The position numbers and the translations under genes were made by a program. A stretch of DNA of 33,764 nt from Zygnema cylindricum (taxonomy: Eukaryota > Streptophyta > Zygnematophyceae > Zygnematales > Zygnemataceae): the NCBI GenBank assembly GCA_037447655.1, contig JBBHKE010002676.1:1-33764 (forward strand), given 5' to 3'. Of this stretch, positions 1-10,000 are shown in pieces (position 1 is the first letter of the stretch; each line of letters opens with the position of its first letter). Under the pieces are notes generated by a model. That model was not told the DNA's origin. It searched no databases and worked only from the letters and a program-made list of their open reading frames with translations.

Positions 1-558
1 CACCGCCAATCGCTATTAGCGTTGTGTACGCTAATTCCGTCCCGCTTTTTTTTTATTTTATTCTCCATTAGCGTAGTTCATTCTATTTTTTTCTTTACTC
101 TATTTAGGGTTAATTTTTTAGTACCGTGCAAAATGGAAGTACGCCATCAGTTAATTAGTGTGGTGTACGGACAGTGTCAGACCGTACAAAATTGTACCTT
201 TTTAAGTGAAAAAGTATAATTAATGAGTTTTAGTAGCCGCGGACGCATGAGAATGTGCCCTCTAAAAAGGGGGTCTAATCGAGTTATCAAATATCAAGTT
301 CGCACATATTCGTCCAGTAACCACGTTTCGACTGTGTGAACGTACGATTTGTGTACGATTTGTATGATTTTGTACGAATACCTATATTAGTGTAATCATG
401 TTTGCGACCAACATTTTTTTTTCAAAGACCCAAATTAGAATTATTAAACAATTAGAATGTATGTTTTTTTCAAAATGTTCAAATTCTTAATTAGCGTACA
501 CCACTGTAATTATTCTTATACGCTAAAGAAACTTCGCCGGTAATAGCGATTGGCGGTG
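1..558 (+). mobile_element. TA-flanked MITE, copy A
   Basis: A non-autonomous DNA transposon with terminal inverted repeats that start CACCGCCAATCG and end CGATTGGCGGTG. The right end is followed by TA (559-560); the left flank lies outside the window, which opens exactly on the first base of the inverted repeat. The interior has no credible coding sequence and is rich in TACG and GTAC words. It matches copy B in reverse orientation. The TA duplication suggests a Tc1/mariner-type transposase in trans, but I did not recognise the family. Confidence 0.8.
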
Positions 559-565
559 TACAGTA

Positions 566-1122
566 CACCGCCAATCGTTATTAGCGTGGAAGTTTCTTTA
601 GCGTACATGAAAAATTACCGTGGTTTACGCTAATTAAGAATTTGAAAATTTTGAAATTAAACATACATTCTATAATTGTTTAATAATTCTAATTTGGGTC
701 TTTGAAAAAAGTAAATTTCGGTCGCAAACATGCTTACACTAATATTGTATTTGTACAAAATCTGACAAATCGTACTCAAATCGTACGTTCACATAGTCGA
801 AACGTGGTTGTTGGACGAATATGTGCGAACGTGATATTTGACAGCCCGATTTCATCCCCTTTTCAGAGCGCATATTCTCATGCGTCCGCGGCTACTAAAC
901 ATAATGAACTGTACTTTTTCAATTTATAAGGTACGGTTTTGTACGGTCTGACACTGACCGTACACACACTATTTAAACGACAACGTACTTTCGTTTTGTA
1001 CGGTACTTGGAAAATAACCCTAAATGGCGTACAGAAAAAAATAGAATACGCTACGCTAATGGAGAAAAAAAAAAAAAACGGGACGGAATTAGCGTACACT
1101 ACGCTAATAGCGATTGGCGGTG
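566..1122 (-). mobile_element. TA-flanked MITE, copy B (inverted relative to A)
   Basis: Same family as copy A but in opposite orientation, starting only 7 bases after it: A-TA-CAG-TA-B. TA dinucleotides flank both ends (564-565 and 1123-1124). By eye most of the A interior aligns to the reverse complement of B with scattered substitutions and small indels, so this looks like two older insertions side by side. No protein is encoded; small open frames here are repeat sequence. Confidence 0.8.
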
Positions 1123-1976
1123 TAGTGTGTCATACATTCTTGATAGGTCGACACTCCAACTTCCAATTTCAAATAATTTCGTCCGCCGTTTTCGCGCCAT
1201 TTTGTTCGTCAATTCCATACCGTTCTGTCGAACAGCAAGGCAGAAGGTACTTGCGAAACTGCGGGCGTATCTCTTCTTATCCGTTTCCGGTACAGCAACA
1301 TTAATTGCCCGCCCGACAGAATATTCACATTTGCACATAGAGGTACCAAGCGTTTTAAACGCACGCATGAAACGTCGAAAAAATAATATATGCGCACGGA
1401 ACACATGCAATTTTTAAAAAAATGCGTTGACCGACTTTGACTTCTTAATAAAATAGAAAATAAAAGATATTTAATCAAAAGTACTACTACAACTTAGGGT
1501 ATGTGCCCATGTATAATAGTACCGGTTTTTTAGTATATCTTCCGTCAAAGTTTTTCCCGTGGCTTCCGCTGGCTTTGCATCCACGTTGGCGGAAGGCACA
1601 TGGCCTCTGCCACGTATGGCCACGTAATCGCGCGCTCGTCGCGGATATCTATTTACTTTTCCACGAGCCGCAATGCTATTCGTTCACGCTCCTAAAATTG
1701 AACTCCTTCAGGCCACTTGTTGCAAACTGGAGGGTTTTACCGACGGCGTATTCGATTCTGCATCCGACGATCAAGGCTTACGCCCATAACCTTGGAGAAT
1801 GAAATCGGTCATCCAGTAACTTAGTTTTTCTGACAGAAAAAAAAAAATGGTGAGGCATTGTCTGAAACAGAACGTCCGGCAGTAAATAACCACATTTTCA
1901 AATTTAAACCCTAAATGAAACTTCACCCTAATTCATTTTTTTTTTTTTTACGTTAATACTGGAACTGTTTAAACTA
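1123..1976. other. Unassigned spacer with one Harbinger-like end
   Basis: No gene recognised. At 1497-1513, flanked on the left by TTA, the sequence GGGTATGTGCCCATGTA closely resembles the termini of the Harbinger-like MITEs at 20986 and 24320. No matching right end was found, so it is probably a truncated copy. Near 1917-1931 the sequence CTTCACCCTAA resembles the terminus of the AAGGGTGGCGTTCC family seen at 5125 and 25028. The rest shows no structure I can name. Confidence 0.4.
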
Positions 1977-2516
1977 CACCGCCAATCGTTATTAGCGTTG
2001 TGTACGCTAATTCCGTCCCGCTTTTTTTTCTTTTTATTCTCCATTAGTGTAGTTCATTCTATTTTTTTCTTTATTCTATTTAGGGTTGTTTTCAGTACGT
2101 TGTCTCTTAAATAGAGTGGTGTACAGTCAGTGTCAGACCGTACATAAATGTACCTTTTTAAGTTAAAAAGTACAATAAATTAGTTTTAGTAACCACGGAC
2201 GCATGAGAATGTGCGTTCTAAAAAGGAAAAAAAACCAGGTCGTAAAAAATCCCGCTCGCACATATTCGTCCGACAGCCGCGTTTCGACCGTGTGAATGTA
2301 CGATCTGTGTACGATTTGTCAGATTTTGTACGAATACCTATACTAGTGTAGGCATGTTTGCGACCGACATCTTTTTTTTCAAAGATCCAAATTACCATAA
2401 CCAAACAATTAGAATTTATGATTTTTTCCAAAATTTTCAAATTCTTAAATAGCGTACACCACGGTAATTATTTTTATACGCTAAAAAAACTTACACGCTA
2501 ATAACGATTGGCGGTG
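1977..2516 (+). mobile_element. TA-flanked MITE, copy C (540 bp)
   Basis: Complete copy with inverted repeats beginning CACCGCCAATCGTTATTAG, flanked by TA at 1975-1976 and 2517-2518. Exactly 540 bases, the same length as copy D. Subterminal TACGCTAA words repeat near both ends, as is usual for MITEs. Nearly identical to the reverse complement of copy D, so one is a recent duplicate or both come from one recently active source. No coding capacity. Confidence 0.88.
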
Positions 2517-3168
2517 TAGCGTTAATTACTCTAATGCCGAATATTTTTAGGTGTTGTAATGTACGAAATGTGTCAGTCCGTACTATGATTTCTCATTATT
2601 TCGTAGAGATGTTCAAAATAAGTGTCAGATTATCGCGTCGACCGGGAAGATTGAGTGTGTCGCGCAGAAAAGTGTACTCCGATTAGATTTCAAGTCATAA
2701 AGACGAAGGAAAATCGCACTGACCTGTTCTCACATGTTCAGGCGTCGAATATGTGAACACGGAGTACCGCGGCTACCCTAAAAACATGGGAAAGTGTATC
2801 GATTCCTTAACTTTAACACCGATTCACGGTGTACTTTTAACCTTTTTTTTAACAATTCCGTACATTTTGTTCGTGCATTAAATCCGTACACGAAAGCTAC
2901 GAATTTTACGAAAATTTCAAAATCTTAAAAATTTAACGCATTTTCGTAAAAAGGTGAAAATCCGTACGTTTGGTACCTCTATGCATTTGCACAAACGAGA
3001 AAGCTTCCGATGCCCAAATTCACGTGACGACAGAATGCATATTGCTGGAGAACCCGTGCGGGAGATTTCCTCCGACAAAATTCTCAAGTGTATTATCTAC
3101 AATACAAGATAGCGGGATAACGGCCAACTCGGCATCGATCCTATTTGTCGGGAAAAAATTAGTCTGTA
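2517..3168. other. Spacer between the inverted MITEs C and D
   Basis: About 650 bases separating the two near-identical inverted copies. I see no gene or repeat end in it. If transcribed through, it would form the loop of a hairpin with 540-base arms. Its ends are the TA duplications of C and D. Confidence 0.4.
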
Positions 3169-3708
3169 CACCGCCAATCGTTATTAGCGTGTAAGTTTTT
3201 TTAGCGTATAAAAATAATTACCGTGGTGTACGCTATTTAAGAATTTGAAAATTTTGGAAAAAATCATACATTCTAATTGTTTGGTTATGGTAATTTGGAT
3301 CTTTGAAAAAAAAGATGTCGGTCGCAAACATGCCTACACTAATATAGGTATTCGTACAAAATCTGACAAATCGTACACAAATCGTACATTCACACGGTCG
3401 AAACGCGGCTGTCGGACGAATATGTGCGAGCGGGATTTTTTACGACCTGGTTTTTTTTCCTTTTTAGAACGCACATTCTCATGCGTCCGTGGTTACTAAA
3501 ACTAATTTATTGTACTTTTTAACTTAAAAAGGTACATTTATGTACGGTCTGACACTGACCGTACACCACTCTATTTAAGAGACAACTTACTGAAAACAAC
3601 CCTAAATAGAATAAAGAAAAAAATAGAATGAACTACACTAATGGAGAATAAAAAGAAAAAAAAGCGGGACGGAATTAGCGTACACAACGCTAATAACGAT
3701 TGGCGGTG
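3169..3708 (-). mobile_element. TA-flanked MITE, copy D (540 bp, inverted relative to C)
   Basis: Complete copy flanked by TA at 3167-3168 and 3709-3710, nearly identical to the reverse complement of copy C and the same length. The bases outside the TA differ on the two sides, so the duplication is just TA. The 84-residue open frame at 3245-3499 and its twin at 2186-2440 are the same transposon sequence, not genes. Confidence 0.88.
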
Positions 3709-3794
3709 TACCATACATTATCTTTGAGGATACGGGGCTCATCGATCTCTCTTTTAGGGTACTGACACTGACAGTATGAGAAGAGAGTATTTAG

Positions 3795-4456
3795 TAGTGT
3801 TGGGTATCGGGTAGTTTCATATCGCGATAATTTCGATATTCGATATATCGAATATCGATCGAACAAATTCCTCGATATATCGTACCGGGACCAACATAAA
3901 TTATCGCGATATTTATCGCAAAAATTGTTTGTCCGTACAGTGAGAGTACGGAAAACTGTACGGAACACTGTACGGAACACTGTACGGAAAAACGTAAGGA
4001 AAATCGTACGAAAATCTCGCGGGGGGGGGGGGGGGGAGGGGGTGTTTGAAAAACGCTGACTGTCCTCTCGTATTTTCTCATAGAATGTCGTCCGTTCGAT
4101 TCCGGCGGCGCGCATAATGTTATTTTGCATCCGTTGTACTTTGTGTCCGCCGTCTTTTTACCGTTCCATGATAATCAGTTTATCGATACAATTCCGTACG
4201 TTCTCGTAAAATTCATGTTCAGTTAACCGCCCAAAAAGTACTACAAAGTGCAACGTATTTTTTGGTCAAATTCTGTACATTTCCCGTAAAAAACCGTACA
4301 TTTCTCGTATATTTACTGTTCAGTTTACCGGACAGAAAGCACTCCGGACAGAAAGTACAGAAATTACAAATATATCGAGACCGATGACCGTTCGATAATC
4401 GATAACTATCGGTATCGGTGTTATCGCGATAACTTTTTTACCGATACACAACACTA
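3795..4456 (+). mobile_element. hAT-like MITE rich in TATCG (TAGTGTTGGGTATCGG ends)
   Basis: Left end TAGTGTTGGGTATCGGG, right end ACCGATACACAACACTA. Just inside both ends are runs of TATCGCGATA and CGATATATCG. The same left end recurs in reverse orientation at 29475-29570 and, diverged, at 22340; those two bound one element with an 8-bp duplication, which places the family near hAT. Here I find no target duplication (GTATTTAG on the left, CGAACAAC on the right), so this copy may be rearranged. The interior has about three tandem ACTGTACGGAAC units near 3955-3988 and a run of 16 G, an A and five G at 4021-4042. Confidence 0.65.
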
Positions 4457-5125
4457 CGAACAACATTACAAAGAATCTTGCCAATATTCTTCAAAGGTAT
4501 GGGAGGTAACAATGACCGTTGGATTTTTTTTCGCGAAGCATTCGCTTCGAAAGTTTTTATAAATGGTGATGTACCTCGAGGAGGTACATCACCATTTACA
4601 AAAAAAAATGAGTCGCGACACGTAGGATAATGAACATACGTGTCACAATGGCAAACCAACGGAAGTCGAAAAATTTCGCACATGATATATGAATTCAAAA
4701 TTCAACGGAAATCACGAAAGTGATCTTGTAACGAGCTTTCGTCGCGCTATTTTTGTTACTGGCCATTCGTCACACTATTTGTGGAAGCGTTCATTCGTCA
4801 CGGGAAAAAACAGAAACCCTATAAATAATGAGCTGGTATCTGAATATTAAAATGGCATATGATAAGCGTTTGCAAAAAGTACAAAATGTGTGTGGTATGA
4901 TGCCCTTATCTGCACGTACATGGTATGCAAATGACGATTTCGAGTTGAAGTTGGTCGGTGTAAAAAACATTTGACGATTTTCAATATACGATCTTATCTT
5001 ACGCGGTACCACTCGTTTCAGAGCATGTGGATTACAGGCTCTGCGCGAGAGAACAGCGTTCAAAGTGTAACATCCTGTAATGTTGTTCGTACAATTACAA
5101 AATTTCCTGATGGAACGCCACCCTT
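4457..5125 (+). mobile_element. DNA transposon relic, AAGGGTGGCGTTCC family, copy 1
   Basis: Aligns over most of its length with 25121-25612 (shared starts: CGAACAACATTACAAAGAAT here, CGAACAATATTACAAAGAAT there). The right end here, CTGATGGAACGCCACCCTT, is the reverse complement of the left end of copy 2 at 25028, so the family has inverted repeats of about 19 bp. The left end of this copy is missing and is replaced by the hAT-like element ending at 4456. A palindrome at 4560-4598 is absent from copy 2. No protein recognised. Confidence 0.65.
4560..4598. repeat. 39-bp near-perfect palindrome
   Basis: Two 18-base arms (4560-4577 and 4581-4598) that are exact reverse complements around a 3-base GAG centre; the arm core reads GGTGATGTACCTC. 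It sits inside transposon copy 1 in a stretch missing from the homologous copy near 25210, so it is an insertion or a replication-slippage product. Confidence 0.85.
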
Positions 5126-5636
5126 ACCCTAGCATTTGGCAAATATAGTCGATGTCAAAGATTTTATCATCTAATTACTTAATTTAAAGTTGGTAGTTGA
5201 ACTGTAGCGCCATGTGACAAAATTTGCATGAGCAAGCCTGTCCTAGTGTTCTATCTGCTGTGCAGGATAACGGAAAAGCAGTCAGCTCGGCGCCGCAAGC
5301 TATTTGTCGAAAACGAAGTGTACAATGAATTATCTTCGAGGATGCTGGGTGCCTCGTCCCCCGCGTAGGGTGATGACACCGTCGAAGATGTACCCCTCGT
5401 TTTGGGAGCAACAGCTTGTGTAGCTCGTACGGTTAAGTGCGTAGATTTAAGTCCTTTTTGCCCTAAAACTGTACGATTTACCTTAGAGCAAATATTATCG
5501 ATATCAGTTATACTATCAGTTAATTCAAAATTGACACTTTCAAACTGTGCAATCGCGCACAGTTCCAAATGTGCGAAAGTAGTCGGAAACGCTACATGCA
5601 ATAAATCCGTACTATACGCACAGAAAGCTGTATAAC
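5126..5636. other. Unassigned region before the first hAT MITE
   Basis: No gene recognised. The overlapping frames on both strands have no recognisable domains. Words such as GGAAACGCTACA (about 5585) recur in reverse orientation just beyond the hAT MITE near 6141-6152, so an older repeat may surround that insertion. Confidence 0.35.
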
Positions 5637-5644
5637 GTTTGAAC

Positions 5645-6125
5645 CATAGTTGTTCACGATGTTTAGTGTGAACGATTTAATCACGACGAATTATACGTAA
5701 CAAACGCATTGAACCTTTTGAAAAAATCGTAAAAACCGTTAATGAATTTTCGTCCGTATTATTCCGTACATGTAAACAAAAATAAATTTCACATATACCG
5801 CAGTTTGTACCATTTTCGTACATTTTCCGTATCTTTTCGTAATACTTCGTACATTTTTGGTACAATTCTGTACATTCCCGTAAAATTTTTGTTCAGTTTA
5901 CCGGACAGAAAGTACTACGAAGTGCAACGCATTTTTTCGTCAAATTCCGTACATCTACCGTACAAAACCGTACAGCTATCGTAAAATACCGTGCAGTTTC
6001 TGTGAATTAGCCGTTCAGTTGACCGGACAGTAAGTACATCGCGTTTTTTCCGATTTATTCAAAAGTCACGAATTATACGTTTTAATCGGAAAAAAGGAAA
6101 AAATAGCGCGATTTGAACAACTATG
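5645..6125. mobile_element. hAT-type MITE with GTTTGAAC target duplication
   Basis: Termini CATAGTTGTTCA (5645-5656) and TGAACAACTATG (6114-6125) form a 12-bp inverted repeat. They are flanked by an exact 8-bp direct repeat, GTTTGAAC, at 5637-5644 and 6126-6133, the target-duplication length of hAT transposons. The interior is a run of TCCGTACATTT-like words that also occur around 4180-4350 in the hAT-like element at 3795. No coding capacity. Confidence 0.82.
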
Positions 6126-6188
6126 GTTTGAACATTACGGTGTAGCGTTTCCCGTTTCTTTTCGCACAGCTGAACAGAACCTTTAAAA

Positions 6189-6464
6189 CATAGTTCAAAA
6201 GTAGGTGAAAGTAGGCTCATACAATATGCCTACTGTATGCAAAACATACAATATGACCTTAAGACCCATATTGTATTCGGACCTGTTCGGACCAATTAAA
6301 ACATTCGGACCAAAAATTGTTGTTTACACTGTCAGATTCGGACGATCGGACAGTCGCTTATCAAAATAGCGACCTAAGAAGATTACATGAAAATCCCATA
6401 ACACAACTTACGATAAAGGCGCCGACCAAAGGCCTACCATAAAAACGCCTACTTTTGAACTATG
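6189..6464. mobile_element. Short hAT-type MITE (CATAGTTCAAAAGTAGG ends)
   Basis: Left end CATAGTTCAAAAGTAGG (6189-6205), right end CCTACTTTTGAACTATG (6448-6464). Same termini as the larger element at 12302-13064; the two share inner words such as ACAATATG and CATAACACAACTTA (or its complement). Flanks are CTTTAAAA on the left and CTTTTAAAA on the right, an imperfect 8-bp duplication. No coding capacity. Confidence 0.78.
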
Positions 6465-7007
6465 CTTTTAAAAGTCTTTAACCTTTTGCCAGTTCGCCAC
6501 GCGTCGGTCACGTCTCGTTCTCAACTGTTTCGCACAACATTCCGTTGTCGTACGGCAAATCTCCAGGTTCGAATCGCCGCGTAAAGCGTTTGTCGGTCCT
6601 GACATAACTTTCCATCCCCACGGTTGAAATTCCAGTCCTCGCTGCCCAGAGTACAAACAAACGAGTCAGATTTTGCATCTCACAAGCCAATGAAAATCCC
6701 CTTTTTAGGGCCTCTGCCATCCTGCCGCTATTCATTTTTGTCTCTTTCCCATCCCGCCGACATTTAAGGACGCTGCGTATCGTCGGACCCTCTAGCAGTC
6801 GTACCGTACCCGCAGTCCCGTCGCAGCTCGCCAACCCGCCCGTACACATAACCACTGCTTCTCCACACTCGACCGTACTCTCTCCTTTCACTCCCATCAG
6901 CCCGCGAGCTACAGTACTGTACCTTCAAGCCGAGAGACCGAGAGAGAGAGAGGGAGAGGGAGAGAGAGAGAGGGGGAGAGAGCGCGAGACTAAGCCAAAC
7001 CCCGACC
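6465..7007 (+). promoter_or_regulatory. 5' flank of the amino acid permease gene, with GA-rich tract
   Basis: Upstream region of the permease start at 7008. It becomes GC-rich and contains a long imperfect GA repeat at about 6931-6989, ending about 20 bases before the ATG. GA or CT tracts in this position are common in plant 5' leaders and can bind GAGA-type BPC factors; that role is inferred. I could not find a convincing TATA box. The minus-strand frames here are not supported as genes. Confidence 0.45.
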
Positions 7008-10000
7008 ATGGAGCCTAGCGAGAAATCCGCCATGGTCGGGCTGGACGGTGTCTCCTCCCCGTCCGAGGACCCCTCCGAGGCTCGTCTCCGCGAGCTGGGG
7101 TACTCGCAGGAGCTGCGGCGCGAGCTGAGTCTGGTGGCCATCGTGGGCGTGGCGTCGAGCGTGATCAACCCGTTCATCACAGTGGTGCCGTTCTACGGCT
7201 TCGCGCTCGGCTACGGGGGGCCGCCGGTCACCATGTGGCCGTGGTGGCCCGTGCTGGCGTGCGTCGCGTGCATAGGGCTGTGTCTGGCGGAGATATGCTC
7301 CTCGTTTCCGGGGGCGGTGGGAGAGTGGGTAGATGAGGGGGGAGGTAGAGACATTGGGGGATTGGAGAGGGTAGTAAAAGAGGGTTTAATTCCGTTTCGG
7401 TTTTGTTTTGGTTTTGTTTTGGTTTTGTTTTTCGTTTTTCGGTTGTGGAGCTTAGAGGGATCTGTCCTGCCACGTGGCGATGCTGCATGGTCTGCATTTG
7501 CACCCGGCTGACTGGCGTCCGTACATTTTGCAAGTAGAGGGGTCGAATGGGAAGCACAACTGCAATGCCATTTTAAAAGCGTAGAAAGGAAATTGGACTT
7601 CCAATGACGTCTAACCGTTTCCAATTATTCCAATCTATTTCCACTTATTCCCAATTTCCAATTCTCTCTCTCTCTCTCTCTCACCCTTTTTCTCGGCTGC
7701 ATGACAATTTTCAATCCGCTCCTTACTCACACCTCCCCATCACACCAGCCTAAGAACACTCTCAACTGCGAAACACCTGACCCCTGCGAACCCTCTGACA
7801 CGTGTGATCCACGTGGCAGACATCGGGGTCGATCTACTACTGGTCGGCGGCGATGTGCCCCCCCAAGTGGCGCTCCCTGGTGGCCTGGATGGCGGCCTAC
7901 ATGGAGTGTACGGCGCTCATCGTGGGCCAGGCCAGCTTCGCCTTCCCAGGTACGGAAACTCGCACGTGGAAACACTATTCATGGTCAGTATCTAAGTAGT
8001 GCCGCGGAAGAATGTTTCAAATTTTGGAGTGTGTCATTTTAATCCAGTTTCGCGGTTTTTTCGCTTGGCAGTTTTTGAAAAAATCTTTCAGCTAGCCTTT
8101 TTCATGGTTTTGTTGCCCGCTAAACGAATTTTAGCTATCTTTGGACATTAATTCGGGTACGGCCGATATCCAAAATTAAATTTTGAATACTCTGTCCGAT
8201 TCCACAATGTGAAAGCGACAGCATTCCGGCTTTTTTTTGTCTCTTCTGTGCTTTTTTTTAATTTATTGTCGGTTGAAGCTGAGGCGTATACTGATTATCG
8301 AACCTCCTTCCTTTTTCCATTCGTTTCCCTCGTTTTTTTCCTCGATTCTGATTGGCCAGCCGCCCAGATCATCCAGCAGATCATCCTTCTAGCCACTGGC
8401 GGCATGACGGGTGGCGGGTACTTCGCCAGTAAAACCGTTTTTTACGCGATTTATGTGTTCTTGATCTTCACGTGGGCGGCCATCAACTCTTTTGGAATTA
8501 AGATAGCGTCCAAATTTCTCGAGCTCCACGTGTATTTTAATTTTATTTTTATGGGCGTTTTGTGCGTACTTTTGCCCGTTATTGCGCCGACGCGCCAGTC
8601 CGCAAAAACCGTTTATTTCGAATGGGAGACCAGTCCGGAGGTGACAGGTGTCCATCCGAACGTGCTGAATGTCATGTTCGGGGCGCTGCTCGCGGGATTC
8701 TGTTCGTTCGGATACGACGTGGCAGCTTTGGTGACAGAAGAGACAAAAGGTGCTGACGTGGCAGGTCCGAAGGCGCTGATTTCGGCAATTGTGATTGAGA
8801 TTGTGCTCGGATTCGCGTTTTTGAACGTGCTCGGATTCTGTATCCAGGTGAGGGGGGGGGGGGGGGGGGGGCGGGTAGAAGGAAAAAACGAGTGAAAATA
8901 TCAAAATAAGGAATGGTATATGGGGATAAAGGGGGATTGTGGGGATTGTGAGGAGAGAAAAGGAGGAAGAGATGAAAATTATGTAATATTAGTGTCGGAA
9001 ATCTTGAAGACGTAGAACAGTTTGAAATTTCTTTTAGTAGTCGACTTCTGATTTTCCTTATCACAAGGGTATGATTTTAGAGAGGATGGTGATTGGAGAA
9101 GAGAGATGGGGAAGTTTTAGGATTTTGGTTTTAATTTGGAAGCTTTTCAAATTTCTTCTTCAAGTTGAACCCATGGTTTTCGAATGGAAACTAAAGTTGT
9201 TTTCACCTAGGTTCAGGATTAACTTTTCCTGGAAATCATAGCAATAATAAAATTATAGTGCGGAAGTACGATGGTGATTGCGGGAAATTGTGAAAATCGA
9301 GAACAAAACCTCGTTTTTTTTTGGAGGGAGGGCGGGGCGCGGAAGGGATTGCACAGAAATTCGTTGCCCCTAAACTATTTTATGCTCCAATTGACGCCTT
9401 TCTAAACTACCCTGATTTTTTAGAATTTGAAATCATTAAGTGGGAATCGCTGGGTACTAATTCTTACATTTGCCACCAACAATTCATCCTGCCTTAAACG
9501 TCCTTCCAAAAAAATCAGCTTTTCCCATGAGAGCTCAGTCCGAATGTTTCCGTACGTACTGTAGTCACTTCTCAAGTAAGCTAACACGATTTTCTGCCTT
9601 GTCCTTGTACGGTTTTGTACGGTATTCCGTCGCAACGCAGGGCTCGTGGAAAGATCTGTTTTCGCCAGATTCGGCTACCGGTGGGCTGTACCCGGTCGCG
9701 CAAATCATATACGACGTGTTCCACGGCCGGTTCAATAACGGAGTGGGCGCATGTGTCGTGCTCAGCCTCATGGTCATTCCGTTCTACGCGTCAGGTACGG
9801 AATGTCTATTTCCATGCGCACGTTATCGTACTGAACCTACAATTTCCATGGTGAAGATACTCAGTTTACTCCGTTTTCTCTTGCTTTTTCCCCTTGGCCG
9901 TCCGTACAGGTGTGTCGGGATCTCTGGGCGCGTCGCGAGCCGTGTTCGCTTTCTCACGCGACGGGGCGCTGCCGTTATCGCACATCTGGCGCCAAGTCAC

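Noticed and set aside
2186-2440. 84-residue frame, repeated at 3245-3499, as a conserved gene pair
   Set aside because: Both lie wholly inside near-identical TA-MITEs, and the shared sequence is the transposon.
3690-4130. 146-residue minus-strand frame with repeated FRTV units
   Set aside because: The repeats come from tandem GTACGGAAC words and a poly-G run in a hAT-like element; it also crosses the MITE D boundary.
5637-6133. A 19-bp terminal inverted repeat around the hAT MITE
   Set aside because: The outer 8 bases (GTTTGAAC) are the same in direct orientation on both sides, so they are the target duplication and the inverted repeat is only about 12 bp.
6941-6989. GA tract as coding sequence on the minus strand (SLSLSL run at 6764-7180)
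   Set aside because: It is a simple repeat in the permease leader and the frame overlaps exon 1 in antisense.
7211-7624. Minus-strand frames opposite permease exon 1 and intron 1
   Set aside because: They are shadows of the GC-rich coding strand and of a simple-repeat intron, with no family features.
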